Positions 50,429 through 59,893 of a stretch of 64,000 bases of DNA are shown here, in pieces. Source of the stretch: CAYXDO01 sp964463485 (GTDB lineage Bacteria > Myxococcota > Kuafuiibacteriia > Kuafuiibacteriales > Kuafuiibacteriaceae); contig CAYXDO010000047.1 of assembly GCA_964463485.1 (NCBI GenBank), positions 4,969-68,968 on the forward strand. Direction: 5' to 3'. A program made the position numbers and the translations under genes. How positions within the stretch are numbered: the first letter of the stretch is position 1; every line of letters begins with the position of its first letter. The notes beneath the pieces were generated by a model. That model saw only the letters and a program-made list of their open reading frames with translations, was not told where the DNA came from and did not search any database.

Positions 50429-52072
50429 CTAGTGGGCCCGGCGAGCCTTGCGCCGCAGCTTCCTCAGCGATCCTCTGGATCGCGGCGCGGCTCGAAGCGC
50501 AGATCCGGGGTCCGCGAGGTCGCGCTGGATCTCGTCGGCCGCTCGCTGCCCCGTCTCGATCGCGCCTTCCATGTAACCTTGGAAGTCGATCGATGTGTGC
50601 TCTCCCGCGAAGTGCAGGGCGCCGACTTGTTTCCCTTCGACGCCCGCAAACGCCCACTGGCCGGGCTTGTAACAGGCGTAGCTGCCCTTCGCGAAGGGCG
50701 CGCTCGGCCAGTGCATGCGGAGCGCCGTGTTGGGTCGGTAGGCGGCAGCGGCTCCCGGGAAGATGGCGTCGATACGCGCGAGCCGATCGGATACTTGCTC
50801 CTCCGGCGTCTTCTCCCCCATCGCCACGCCCTCCTGCCCACCCACGAAGTTGGTGAGCAGCCCGGAGGTCCCCGGCTGACCACGCGCGGTGTCCCACAGC
50901 TCCTGGAGCCCGTTGTCGGTGATCGTGGAGCCGCTCGCGTTGTGAGTGTCATGCCACACGCGAGACGTGAACTGCGCCATGAGCTTCGCGTTGGTGCCGT
51001 ATCCGAGCTCATCGATGGCTTGTCGCTGATCCGCCGGCAGCTCGAACTGGAACTCCACGTCCCTCAACAGCGTGAAGGGCAGCGCCAAGATCGCTCGATC
51101 GAATTCTTCCGACTTGGCCGTGCCTCCCTTGTCAAAGGTGAGCTCGACCGTGCCGCTCGCGAGCGACTTCACACGCACGAGCCGCTGCTCGAGCTCCACG
51201 CCCGAGGAGAGCGCGGCGGCCAGCGCCTTGGGCACTTGCTCGTTGCCCCCGTGGATGTGAAAGCGCTCGTCGCTGTCGCCGTAGACTCTGAACGGATCGG
51301 CCGTCTCGAAGTCGATGAGATAAAGGAGGTTGAAGACCGACTGTTGATCGATCTCGAGCCCATACTCGTCGAGATACGCGACGGCGATGATGTCTTTGAT
51401 GAGCGGGTCGACGTCGGTCTGCGCGTCCAGCCACGCCTTCATGCCCATATCGTCGAGCGTCGCGAACTTGGCCTCGTCGGTCTCCGCGGCCGAGAGCTCC
51501 GCCTGCATCTTGGCCGCGAGCGGTGAGAACTTCTCGACGATCTCCGACTCGGGCACGAGGCGTCCCCCGAACCAGAAGGTGTCGCGTCGGTAGCCCGCAG
51601 GCTCGTTCGCGAAGAGATCGTCGAGCGTCAGGCCGAGCTCATCGACCAGCGCTCTGAGCAAGATGTGGTTCGTATCGACGAGCTCTCCACCGAGCTCAGC
51701 GACCTGCCCGTCCGACAGGCCCGAGTTCGTCGTGAACATGCGACCGCCCACTCGAGTCGCCGCGTCGAAGACCTTCGGCTTGAACCCGTAGTTCGTGAGC
51801 CGGTACCCGCACATCAGACCGGCGGCGCCAGCGCCCACGACGGCCACGCGAACATCAGCTCCATAGCGTGTGTTCGCAGGGGGCTCGACAGGATCGTCAC
51901 CGCAAGCGAAGGGGACTGCGGCAGCCGCGGCCAGGGCCAGCGCCTCGCGACGAGACACGCGGATCGCGTTCAGCTCCGCGGCCGCATCCGATGGCGTCAT
52001 CCCCTTCTTAGCTGCGAACAAACTCGTGGCCAAACCACGACGAAGCAACGAGAGCGCGCGAGACCGACTCAT
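50429..52072 (-). CDS. Flavin amine oxidase, Tat-exported lipoprotein-like
   Basis: A 547-aa FAD enzyme of the monoamine oxidase family. The FAD-binding VAVVGAGAAGLMCGYRLTNY starts near residue 76, FDAATRVGGRMFT follows and LHFAGEHTSIDFQGYMEGAI gives the C-terminal FAD contact. Before it lies a twin-arginine-like signal (SRREALALAAAAAVPFACG) with a lipobox Cys57, so the enzyme is probably exported folded and lipid-anchored. The start is ATG 52072, which overlaps the methyltransferase stop by four bases (ATGA). Substrates (polyamine, amino acid or tryptophan-like) are unknown. Confidence 0.85.
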   Translation of the reverse strand: MSRSRALSLLRRGLATSLFAAKKGMTPSDAAAELNAIRVSRREALALAAAAAVPFACGDDPVEPPANTRYGADVRVAVVGAGAAGLMCGYRLTNYGFKPKVFDAATRVGGRMFTTNSGLSDGQVAELGGELVDTNHILLRALVDELGLTLDDLFANEPAGYRRDTFWFGGRLVPESEIVEKFSPLAAKMQAELSAAETDEAKFATLDDMGMKAWLDAQTDVDPLIKDIIAVAYLDEYGLEIDQQSVFNLLYLIDFETADPFRVYGDSDERFHIHGGNEQVPKALAAALSSGVELEQRLVRVKSLASGTVELTFDKGGTAKSEEFDRAILALPFTLLRDVEFQFELPADQRQAIDELGYGTNAKLMAQFTSRVWHDTHNASGSTITDNGLQELWDTARGQPGTSGLLTNFVGGQEGVAMGEKTPEEQVSDRLARIDAIFPGAAAAYRPNTALRMHWPSAPFAKGSYACYKPGQWAFAGVEGKQVGALHFAGEHTSIDFQGYMEGAIETGQRAADEIQRDLADPGSALRAAPRSRGSLRKLRRKARRAH

Positions 52073-52761
52073 GAGTCCGCCCTTGTGCCATCGATTCCTT
52101 CGCGAGGAAAGTCGCCTTTCAACTCGTACCCACGAACGAGCTCCACGCCCCACGTGAGCGGCGCTCGCGTCGTGAACATCAGCTCGAACCGGTCACTCTC
52201 GATGGGCCAAGTCGGGCACGCGACCGTCGAACCCTTCGGCAACGCCAAGAGCCGTTCCTCCATGCGCCGACGGGTCGCCGACGCAAACGCCGTCCAGTTG
52301 ACGTAGATACTCACCGGCTCCTTCGACTCCCAAGCGAAGCTCGTCGCATCTCCAACCACGATTCGAGCTCCGGCCCCTTCCATCGCCTTCTTCACCATCG
52401 AAACGTGCTCCACCGCGACCTCCACCCCGACCCCTTGCGCGCCAAGCCATCGGGCCGCGATGAGGACCCGCCCACGGCCCGCGCCCAAGTCGATCAGCGT
52501 CCGACCCCGCCGCAACCCGAGCTTCCACAAAATCCAAATCGCGGACGCCAAGGGCGTCTCCCCGTAAGTCAGATCGTCCGGATCGAGCGCCGCCGTCCGC
52601 CGCACCGTGGACTCCGATCGAGCCCGCACGAACGGAGAGTCCAGCCACTCCGCCCGCCAGATCCCGAAATACGGACGCAAGAGAGAAGGTCGCATCGCCA
52701 GCAGCATCAAGTCAGTCGAACGAAACAACGAGGATCGAGCCAAGCGACCGATCAAGCTCAT
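52069..52761 (-). CDS. SAM-dependent methyltransferase
   Basis: A 230-aa class I methyltransferase. Motif I is LIDLGAGRGRVLIAARWLGA (about 89-108); the acidic loop GVEVAVEHVSMVKKAM and the IVVGDATSF segment are motifs II and III. The substrate domain is small. No obvious family label (such as DOT1 or UbiE) fits well. It begins with ATG 52761 inside a duplicated 15-bp unit. The stop overlaps the amine oxidase start, so the two are coupled and the methyltransferase may act on the product or substrate of that oxidase; that is inference. Confidence 0.78.
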   Translation of the reverse strand: MSLIGRLARSSLFRSTDLMLLAMRPSLLRPYFGIWRAEWLDSPFVRARSESTVRRTAALDPDDLTYGETPLASAIWILWKLGLRRGRTLIDLGAGRGRVLIAARWLGAQGVGVEVAVEHVSMVKKAMEGAGARIVVGDATSFAWESKEPVSIYVNWTAFASATRRRMEERLLALPKGSTVACPTWPIESDRFELMFTTRAPLTWGVELVRGYELKGDFPREGIDGTRADS

Positions 52762-52784
52762 CCCGATCTAGCTCATCCCGATCT
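52755..52784. repeat. 15-bp direct duplication over a start codon
   Basis: AGCTCATCCCGATCT occurs twice in a row (52755-52769, 52770-52784). On the minus strand each copy carries GGGATGAGC; the inner copy is the methyltransferase start, while the outer copy reads ATG AGC TAG, a two-codon open frame in phase with the gene. Confidence 0.9.
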
Positions 52785-52812
52785 GCCGCAGCGAGCCAAC
52801 CTAGCCAACGAG

Positions 52813-54474
<1,662 letters not shown>

Positions 54475-54600
54475 CGCAGACCTCGCAAGCATGTGGCGGG
54501 CCAACGACGGCGAACGCTCCTATTTCCCTGCGCGGCCCCTGGTTCAGACAGACGTGCCCGACACCTTCGGAGATCCGCGACCGAACTGACCGAAGACCGC

Positions 54601-55878
54601 TCACGGGCAATCGATGGGACCGTACGGTAAAGACTGATCCACCGCGAACCCCAGCACCAGCGAGTCCCGGTGCCCGGTGCCGAGGTGGTCGTGCGCCTCT
54701 TCCGTGAACCCGCCGATCGCGGTGTTCGAGCCAGGCCCCGTCTCGTAGCCGGCCGCCAACACCACCGCGCGGCCATTCTCCGGGTTGAACGCGATCATGC
54801 GAGCTCCCGCGCTGGGTCGATGGCGCCAATACATGTTCACGTACCAACTCTCCGCGACCACCGGCAGCGGCGATCCAAAGGAGCCTTGACCGAACTCTGA
54901 CCCGCCCTCGCCCGCCGGCGCCCACGGCTCGGTGCGACTCATCGTGTACCCAGTCGCGGCCTCTGACAGTGCGTAGTGCTCCGGAATCCCGTCGTAGAAG
55001 CTGCTCGGCCATGAGCTTCCAAAACCGTCGTCGACCGTCACCAGGTGAGCTTCCTTCACCACGGCTCCGAACGCAGGCGTCGAAACGAATCGACGCGTTC
55101 GACCGTCCGCGGGATCGACCCCGTCGTAACAGTTGAAAGTCACGTCCGTCGCGCACTCGGTCCAAGCCGTCGCCAACTCCCTCGGCTCCATGGCGCAGAG
55201 GCCGGCCGGGAGCGGCGAGAAAAACACGTCGAGTCGATATGGCCCGGCGAGCTCCACGCCCGAGCCATCCACCCAAGTGTCCACGACGATGAAATAGGCC
55301 CCCGCTTCCACGAACGTCGAGACCTCGACGTTGTCGCGCGCCAAACAACCCGAGCCATCAACCTGTCCGCCTTGCACCAGGTGAACGTCGACATCGACTC
55401 GATCTCCACTCACATCGTCGACCACGACCCGCAAGAACCCAGGCGTACCGAGCTCGAGCGAAAAGAAGTGCTCCGGACCGGACTCGTCGAGACCTACCGA
55501 GCAGTCGTAGGTGTCGATCGAGTCATTGACCGACGAGCGCGTGTCACCGCTGTGAGAGTAAGGAAATAGCGCGATCACGAAGGGACACGAGGGGCTCCCG
55601 TCTTCGCAAGAGACGCCAGCGTCGATCGGCGACGCGTCGGCGTCGACCGCGACGTCGGCCGGCGAGGCGTCATCGCCGCCGTCCATGCCCACCTCCACGG
55701 CTTCCGCGTCGTCAACGCCAGCGTCGAGAACGTCCGACCCAACGCCCGCGTCGTGCCCCGAGTCCAGTCGAGCCCCATCCCGCGCCGAAGCGTCTCGGCC
55801 CGCCGAAACCTCGATCTCGTCGGAGCTCGACGAGCACGCCAACATGCCCGCGATTGCGAGGTAGCGAAGAAAAGACAC
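54601..55878 (-). CDS. Lipoprotein with Asp-rich linker and PPC-like domain
   Basis: A 425-aa lipoprotein (lipobox GMLAC). After a linker of about 70 residues with DAG/DAD units comes a beta domain (about 95-210: FFSLELGTPGFLRVVVDD, DVDVHLVQGGQVDGSGCL) that recalls the bacterial pre-peptidase C-terminal type. The last 200 residues contain DGVDPADGRTRRFVSTP, WYVNMYWRHRPSAGARMIAF and AHDHLGTGHRDSLVLGFAVD and look like a second beta domain. The start is GTG 55878. It sits between DUF2330 and gpsA on the same strand. No enzyme motif is seen. Confidence 0.72.
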   Translation of the reverse strand: MSFLRYLAIAGMLACSSSSDEIEVSAGRDASARDGARLDSGHDAGVGSDVLDAGVDDAEAVEVGMDGGDDASPADVAVDADASPIDAGVSCEDGSPSCPFVIALFPYSHSGDTRSSVNDSIDTYDCSVGLDESGPEHFFSLELGTPGFLRVVVDDVSGDRVDVDVHLVQGGQVDGSGCLARDNVEVSTFVEAGAYFIVVDTWVDGSGVELAGPYRLDVFFSPLPAGLCAMEPRELATAWTECATDVTFNCYDGVDPADGRTRRFVSTPAFGAVVKEAHLVTVDDGFGSSWPSSFYDGIPEHYALSEAATGYTMSRTEPWAPAGEGGSEFGQGSFGSPLPVVAESWYVNMYWRHRPSAGARMIAFNPENGRAVVLAAGYETGPGSNTAIGGFTEEAHDHLGTGHRDSLVLGFAVDQSLPYGPIDCP

Positions 55879-55937
55879 AGCTCGTTCTATCGGAAAAACA
55901 TCGAGAGCGCGAAGTCAGCGCGGCTCCTGGGCGCGCC

Positions 55938-56972
55938 TCATTCTTTTTCGTGTTTGAGATCGCGTCGCATCAAGTCGATCACCGACTGCTTCACCGGCTT
56001 GTCTTCGTAGAGGATCTTGTAGACCTCATCGGTGATCGGCATCGGGACACCTTCTCGCCCAGCCAGATCCCGCGCGGAACGGGCGGTCTTCACGCCTTCG
56101 GCGACCTGGCCCATCTCGCGCAGAATGACGTCGAGCTTCTTGCCGGCGCCGAGACCGAGACCGACCCGGCGGTTTCGCGACAGGTCTCCGGTGCACGTCA
56201 AGACGAGGTCCCCGATCCCCGAGAGGCCCGCCAGGGTGAGCGGATCGGCGCCGAGCTTCACCGCCATGCGCGAAATCTCGGCGAGCCCGCGCGTGATGAT
56301 CGCCGCGCGGGTGTTGTGACCGAACCCGAGGCCATCTGCGCAGCCGCACGCGATCGCGATGACGTTCTTGAGCGACCCACCGAGCTCCGCGCCGATCACG
56401 TCGTGCGTGACATACGCCCGCAGCCAGTCGCTCGACATCGCGGTTTGGATCTCCTTGGCCGTGTCGAGGTCCCTCGACGCGACGACGACCGCGGTAGGCG
56501 CGTGCACCGCGACCTCCTTCGCAAACGACGGCCCTGCCAGAAACGCCAGGCGATGCCTCGGCAAGATCTCGGCGAGCACCTCACTCATCAACTCGAGCGT
56601 GTCGTTCTCGATCCCTTTGGATGCGCCCAGCACGGGAACGCCTTCAGGCAAGAACGCACTCGCGGCCACCCACGTCTCCCGAGTCGTGTGAGAAGGAACC
56701 ACGGACAACACGATCTCCGCGGACCGGAGCACGAAGGCCACATCGCTGCTCGCGTGGAGATTCGCGGGAAGGCGCGCGCCCGGAAGATACTGGGCGTTCT
56801 CGCGCGTGGACTCGATGGCGTCGGCTAGCTCACGACGTCGCGCCCACAAGCGAACGTCGTGGCCCACGTCGGCAAAATGCTTGGCCAGCGCGGTGCCCCA
56901 GCTCCCCGCGCCCAACACGCCAATCGACCGCTTCTCGGGCCCGCGACCAGGCTCCGCTCGCTCCTCGCTCAT
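55938..56972 (-). CDS. gpsA: NAD(P)-dependent glycerol-3-phosphate dehydrogenase
   Basis: A 344-aa cytoplasmic enzyme that reduces dihydroxyacetone phosphate to sn-glycerol-3-phosphate for phospholipid synthesis. The Rossmann motif IGVLGAGSWGTALAKHFADV (17-36), RLWARRREL, ENAQYLPG, VLGASKGIE and the catalytic Lys in GSLKNVIAIACG are all there. The C-terminal GLSGIGDLVLTCTGDLSRNR and the TPISDEVY-like MPITDEVYKILYED complete the family. The N-terminal extension of about 15 residues is a little long. Start ATG 56972. It is a housekeeping gene, set among lipoprotein genes. Confidence 0.95.
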   Translation of the reverse strand: MSEERAEPGRGPEKRSIGVLGAGSWGTALAKHFADVGHDVRLWARRRELADAIESTRENAQYLPGARLPANLHASSDVAFVLRSAEIVLSVVPSHTTRETWVAASAFLPEGVPVLGASKGIENDTLELMSEVLAEILPRHRLAFLAGPSFAKEVAVHAPTAVVVASRDLDTAKEIQTAMSSDWLRAYVTHDVIGAELGGSLKNVIAIACGCADGLGFGHNTRAAIITRGLAEISRMAVKLGADPLTLAGLSGIGDLVLTCTGDLSRNRRVGLGLGAGKKLDVILREMGQVAEGVKTARSARDLAGREGVPMPITDEVYKILYEDKPVKQSVIDLMRRDLKHEKE

Positions 56973-57020
56973 CGGAACAGACTACCAAAGCCTCGACTGG
57001 CCGGGCACCGAAGCAAGCGC

Positions 57021-57617
57021 TCAACCCTGGCGGAACGGCCGGATGATTCGACCGCGAACTCGATGAACGTCGATTCCACGCCCGTCCAGCTCGCCGCCGT
57101 CCGCGTAGTTGAAGCCCATGCCCGCACCGAGATCAGGCAGGCCCGCTTCCTCGAGAAATCGCCCGTGCTGAGTCACCGCGCACGACTGGCCGACGAGTCG
57201 AAACAGCAGCCTCCGCAAGAGCGGCTCCGACGCCCACTCGAAGCTCGCGGGTCGCGGCCGGGTGCCGAAGGTCTCTCGAGCCAACTCGACCAGCGCCGCT
57301 CGAGGATGGGTCCAACCGCGCAGCGCCCCATTCCACTTGCAAGACACCTCGTTGCCCTTTCCATCGAACAACCAAAGCACGAGGAGATCATCGTCGGCAT
57401 TCAGCGCGGCCAACGTGGGCGTAGCCAGTCGAACCGACAGCGTGAGCCCGAGGCTCTGAATGATCTCGTCGTTCATCTGATCGCACTCGCGATCGAGCAC
57501 GACGCAGAAGCCGTCCCCGACAGGCGCGATGAACGCGTCGCGCTCGAGCCTCGCCACGACCTCTCGGACCCTCGGGGCTTCAGCCCGCAACGTGACGTTG
57601 GTGTACCAGTTGCCCAA
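57021..57617 (-). CDS. Conserved-looking protein of unknown function
   Basis: A 198-aa cytoplasmic protein. It begins MGNWYTNVTLRAEAPRVREV, which suggests a family whose members start with a WYTNVT stretch, and has DDDLLVLWLFDGKGNEVSCK and GWTHPRAALVELARETFG. No signal or membrane helix is seen. The start is TTG 57617; a TGA in the same frame lies two codons upstream, so no longer form exists. I do not recognise a biochemical function. It is followed by gpsA on the same strand after 48 bases, but no link between them is evident. Confidence 0.65.
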   Translation of the reverse strand: MGNWYTNVTLRAEAPRVREVVARLERDAFIAPVGDGFCVVLDRECDQMNDEIIQSLGLTLSVRLATPTLAALNADDDLLVLWLFDGKGNEVSCKWNGALRGWTHPRAALVELARETFGTRPRPASFEWASEPLLRRLLFRLVGQSCAVTQHGRFLEEAGLPDLGAGMGFNYADGGELDGRGIDVHRVRGRIIRPFRQG

Positions 57618-57664
57618 GCCTCACCGAGTCTATACGACTCTGGGGAGCCAACGACACCGAATGC

Positions 57665-58294
57665 CTAGCGCAGGTCCTTGTACTTGGTGAAGTTGTCGTA
57701 CGCGAACAGAGCCGCGAACAGCGCAGCGATGGGCAGATGATAGACGTACGCAGCGATCGCCGCGAGCACCGCGACGATCGCCGAAATCAAGAGAGACAAC
57801 TCGGTCGCCCGCGCCGGAACGATGTGACGGAGCCCCGCGACCAGAATTCGCCCACCGTCCATCGGAACGATCGGCAGCAAATTGAGGAGGCCCCAGCCGA
57901 GATTCACCCAGACGATGTCCCACGCAAGGGCGGCCAAAACCGGCGTAGCCGTCAGCGCCGGCACAAACTGACTGGCCAAATAAGTGAGACCGCCGATCGA
58001 CAAACCCACGAGGGGCCCCGAGAAGCTGACGATCGCGTCCTGCCGGTTACTCAGATATCGACCGGTACCCACCGTGTGGCCGCCCATCGCGTGAAGCTCG
58101 ATGGTGGCCCACTGGCCAAAACGTCGAAAGGCCAGCGCGTGGCCGACCTCGTGAAGCAGCACGGAGACAAACACGATCGCCACCCACGCCAGCAGCAAAT
58201 GCGGCTCGGAGATCGACGAGATGTTGAGCAGGACCGCGACCACGAAAAAGATTGGCTGCACTCGAATGGGGAAACCAAGGAACTTGAAGCTCAC
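57665..58294 (-). CDS. M50-family intramembrane metalloprotease (site-2 protease-like)
   Basis: A 209-aa membrane protease with about five to six helices. The zinc motif LLHEVGHALA (His48, Glu49, His52) and the second zinc motif NLLPIVPMDGGRI (Asp146) are complete, so it should be active. The short form without PDZ or CBS domains resembles the SpoIVFB/Rip3-like group and small S2P homologues. The GTG at 58294 is chosen because AGGAGG lies five bases upstream; a GTG two codons earlier and a longer frame also exist. It could cut a membrane-bound anti-sigma factor; the target is unknown. An array of 14-bp repeats lies just before it. Confidence 0.83.
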   Translation of the reverse strand: MSFKFLGFPIRVQPIFFVVAVLLNISSISEPHLLLAWVAIVFVSVLLHEVGHALAFRRFGQWATIELHAMGGHTVGTGRYLSNRQDAIVSFSGPLVGLSIGGLTYLASQFVPALTATPVLAALAWDIVWVNLGWGLLNLLPIVPMDGGRILVAGLRHIVPARATELSLLISAIVAVLAAIAAYVYHLPIAALFAALFAYDNFTKYKDLR

Positions 58295-58299
58295 AGCCA

Positions 58300-58305
58300 C
58301 CTCCT
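58300..58305 (-). promoter_or_regulatory. Ribosome-binding site deciding the protease start
   Basis: AGGAGG on the minus strand, five bases before GTG 58294, is a near-perfect Shine-Dalgarno sequence. It favours this start over the GTG at 58300 and over longer forms. Confidence 0.7.
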
Positions 58306-58366
58306 GCCCGGTCGAAAACCGAGACGTCCTCCTTGTAGGACCCAAACCCGGACCGGCAACAAGGGC

Positions 58367-58437
58367 CTTCTCCTAGAGATCTTCTCCTGGGAGCTTCTCC
58401 TAGAGACCTTCTCCTAGAGACCTTCTCCTGGAGACGC
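58367..58437. repeat. Array of about five 14-bp units
   Basis: Units of the type CTTCTCCTAGAGAC repeat about five times with small changes (one 13-bp unit). On the minus strand they read GTCTCTAGGAGAAG, so each carries AGGAG, in the leader of the protease gene. Confidence 0.85.
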
Positions 58438-58477
58438 GTGCACGACCGACCTGCGGCGATTCAGTTCAACCTCCGCA

Positions 58478-58577
58478 TGAACCACGGAGAGCACAGATAA
58501 GGAACACGGAGGGCGCGAAGGACTTTTCTCAAAGATCCTCTGTGCTCTCGGCGTTCCTGCTCTGTGTCCTCTGTGGT
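58478..58577. repeat. Long imperfect inverted repeat
   Basis: The left arm from AACCACGGAGAGCACAG and the right arm ending CTGTGTCCTCTGTGGTT are imperfect inverted repeats of about 40 bases around a short AT-rich centre. Transcribed RNA would form a long hairpin. Its right arm is part of dispersed element copy B. Confidence 0.65.
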
Positions 58578-58631
58578 TTGCCCAGCGCGGAGCGATGATC
58601 CTCGACATATCGCGCAACTTGGGCGTGCACC
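58535..58631 (-). repeat. Dispersed 97-bp element, copy B
   Basis: The reverse complement matches 31701-31797 with 14 mismatches in 97 by hand count and no gaps. Opposite orientation to copy A. It overlaps the long hairpin and is flanked by 14-bp repeat units. Confidence 0.8.
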
Positions 58632-58634
58632 CCC

Positions 58635-58672
58635 CTAGAGACCTTCTCGCAGAGACCTTCTGATCGAGAGTA
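58635..58672. repeat. Degenerate 14-bp repeat units
   Basis: CTAGAGAC, CTTCTCGCAGAGAC and CTTCTGATCGAGAG follow one another and belong to the same family as the array at 58367-58437, now on the other side of the dispersed element. Confidence 0.6.
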
Positions 58673-58683
58673 CAGCCGCGCGG

Positions 58684-59841
58684 CTAGAGCGCTGGCAGAG
58701 TCTGGCCACTGGAAGGGCCGGCGGACCGCCGGGCGCATCGAAAGCCAACGAGCTCGTGCTCGACGAAGGAGGCCGCCCCATGACGACGGTACGTCTTTCC
58801 GCCGCGAAGAGACCGCATCGTTGACTCTGTGCCCTCCGAGAGCTCCGTCTCGAACGAGCCCCGCGTCCACTCGAGCAAGCTGCCGCCCATACCCACGAGC
58901 CCAAACTCACTCACGTCGGGCGGCGTGTCGATGGATCCACGGCCCCGCTCGGGCGCAATACACGCACGACGCCCGTCGCTGACCTGCGGTCGCTCCGAGG
59001 GTCCTTCGACCAACTTGTCGAACGCACAACCTGGATCCTGGTTGCCCCAGGGATATGCGTTTCCTTTCTCACCCGCCGCCGCGATCTCCCACTCCGCGTC
59101 GCTCGGCAGCCGGCGACCGATCCACCGGCAGAAGGTCTCCGCCGAACCGTGAGTCACGCAATTCATCGGCAACGTCCCGTCCGTGTCGTAGTTGCAGGAT
59201 CCCTTGGCGGAGCTGGAGGGCGGGACACAAACGCCCGCCAGAACACAGAGGCGATAGTCCGCGACGGTGACTTCGGTCCGGTCGATCTCATACGAAGAGA
59301 TTCTGACTTTGGATGCCTTGCGCTCGAGCTCGTCGCAGGTGGGATCCTCTTTGCACCCCGTGTGATACTGACCCCCGGGAATTCGGATCGTCGCGGGATC
59401 CGGTCGAGCGAGCTCCGATGGCTTCTCCGTTTGGCGAAAGTAGGCGGCGGCAAGGTCTCGACCCATCGATCCGGCACACAACGCGACCGCGGCCGCGATG
59501 AGGAAACTCTCGGTGACTTTCGGGAGCCACCGGGCCGCGTCGGTGACCTCGCGAGTCTCCTCGATCGCCCTCAGAATGAGTCTCGCCACCAACTCGGGTG
59601 GCGTAATTTTGTCTTCCATCGCGCGCTGAGTGACCGCGTCGACGACGCGCGCTGGAATCGTCAACGGCGCGAGCGGTTCTTCCGGCAGAGTCACACCGCG
59701 TTTGGCAGAGAGTCGGCCAGAGAGGAGCTCGAGGAGCTGCTGGTCTTCAGACCTGTTGGCCCGAGCCGCCAGCATCCGCAACGCTCGAATCGAGCTCACC
59801 CGCAACACGAGAGGCTCACGCCGAGTGCCGAACGTGTCCAC
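58684..59841 (-). CDS. Formylglycine-generating-enzyme-like (SUMF1 domain) membrane protein
   Basis: A 385-aa protein. The N-terminal 105 residues are helical and Arg-rich and may be cytoplasmic. A hydrophobic helix (FLIAAAVALCAGSMG, about 112-126) anchors it, and the outer part is a SUMF1/FGE-sulfatase domain: IRIPGGQYHTG, YEIDRTEVTVADYRLCVLAG, FCRWIGRRLPSDAEWEIAAA, YPWGN and GLVGMGGSLLEWTRG. True FGE needs two Cys; here several Cys are present, but the pair is not certain, so it may be a binding rather than an enzymatic domain. The start is GTG 59841. Sulfatase genes are not seen nearby. Confidence 0.8.
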   Translation of the reverse strand: MDTFGTRREPLVLRVSSIRALRMLAARANRSEDQQLLELLSGRLSAKRGVTLPEEPLAPLTIPARVVDAVTQRAMEDKITPPELVARLILRAIEETREVTDAARWLPKVTESFLIAAAVALCAGSMGRDLAAAYFRQTEKPSELARPDPATIRIPGGQYHTGCKEDPTCDELERKASKVRISSYEIDRTEVTVADYRLCVLAGVCVPPSSSAKGSCNYDTDGTLPMNCVTHGSAETFCRWIGRRLPSDAEWEIAAAGEKGNAYPWGNQDPGCAFDKLVEGPSERPQVSDGRRACIAPERGRGSIDTPPDVSEFGLVGMGGSLLEWTRGSFETELSEGTESTMRSLRGGKTYRRHGAASFVEHELVGFRCARRSAGPSSGQTLPAL

Positions 59842-59893
59842 ACGCCGATCTCACCACGACCAGCGGCGCGCTGTCGAGCGCGGGGACTTCGCG

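Larger units (their letters stand above)
58295..58683. other. 389-base gap with repeats and dispersed element
   Basis: No gene is supported here. It holds the SD of the protease (58300-58305), an array of 14-bp units (58367-58437), a long imperfect hairpin (58478-58577), copy B of the dispersed element (58535-58631) and more degenerate 14-bp units (58635-58672). Copy B thus lies between two parts of the same repeat family. Confidence 0.75.

Noticed and set aside
58367..58437. CRISPR array
   Set aside because: Units are 14 bp with no spacers and no cas genes are near; the same applies to the 13-bp arrays at 24204 and 63948.
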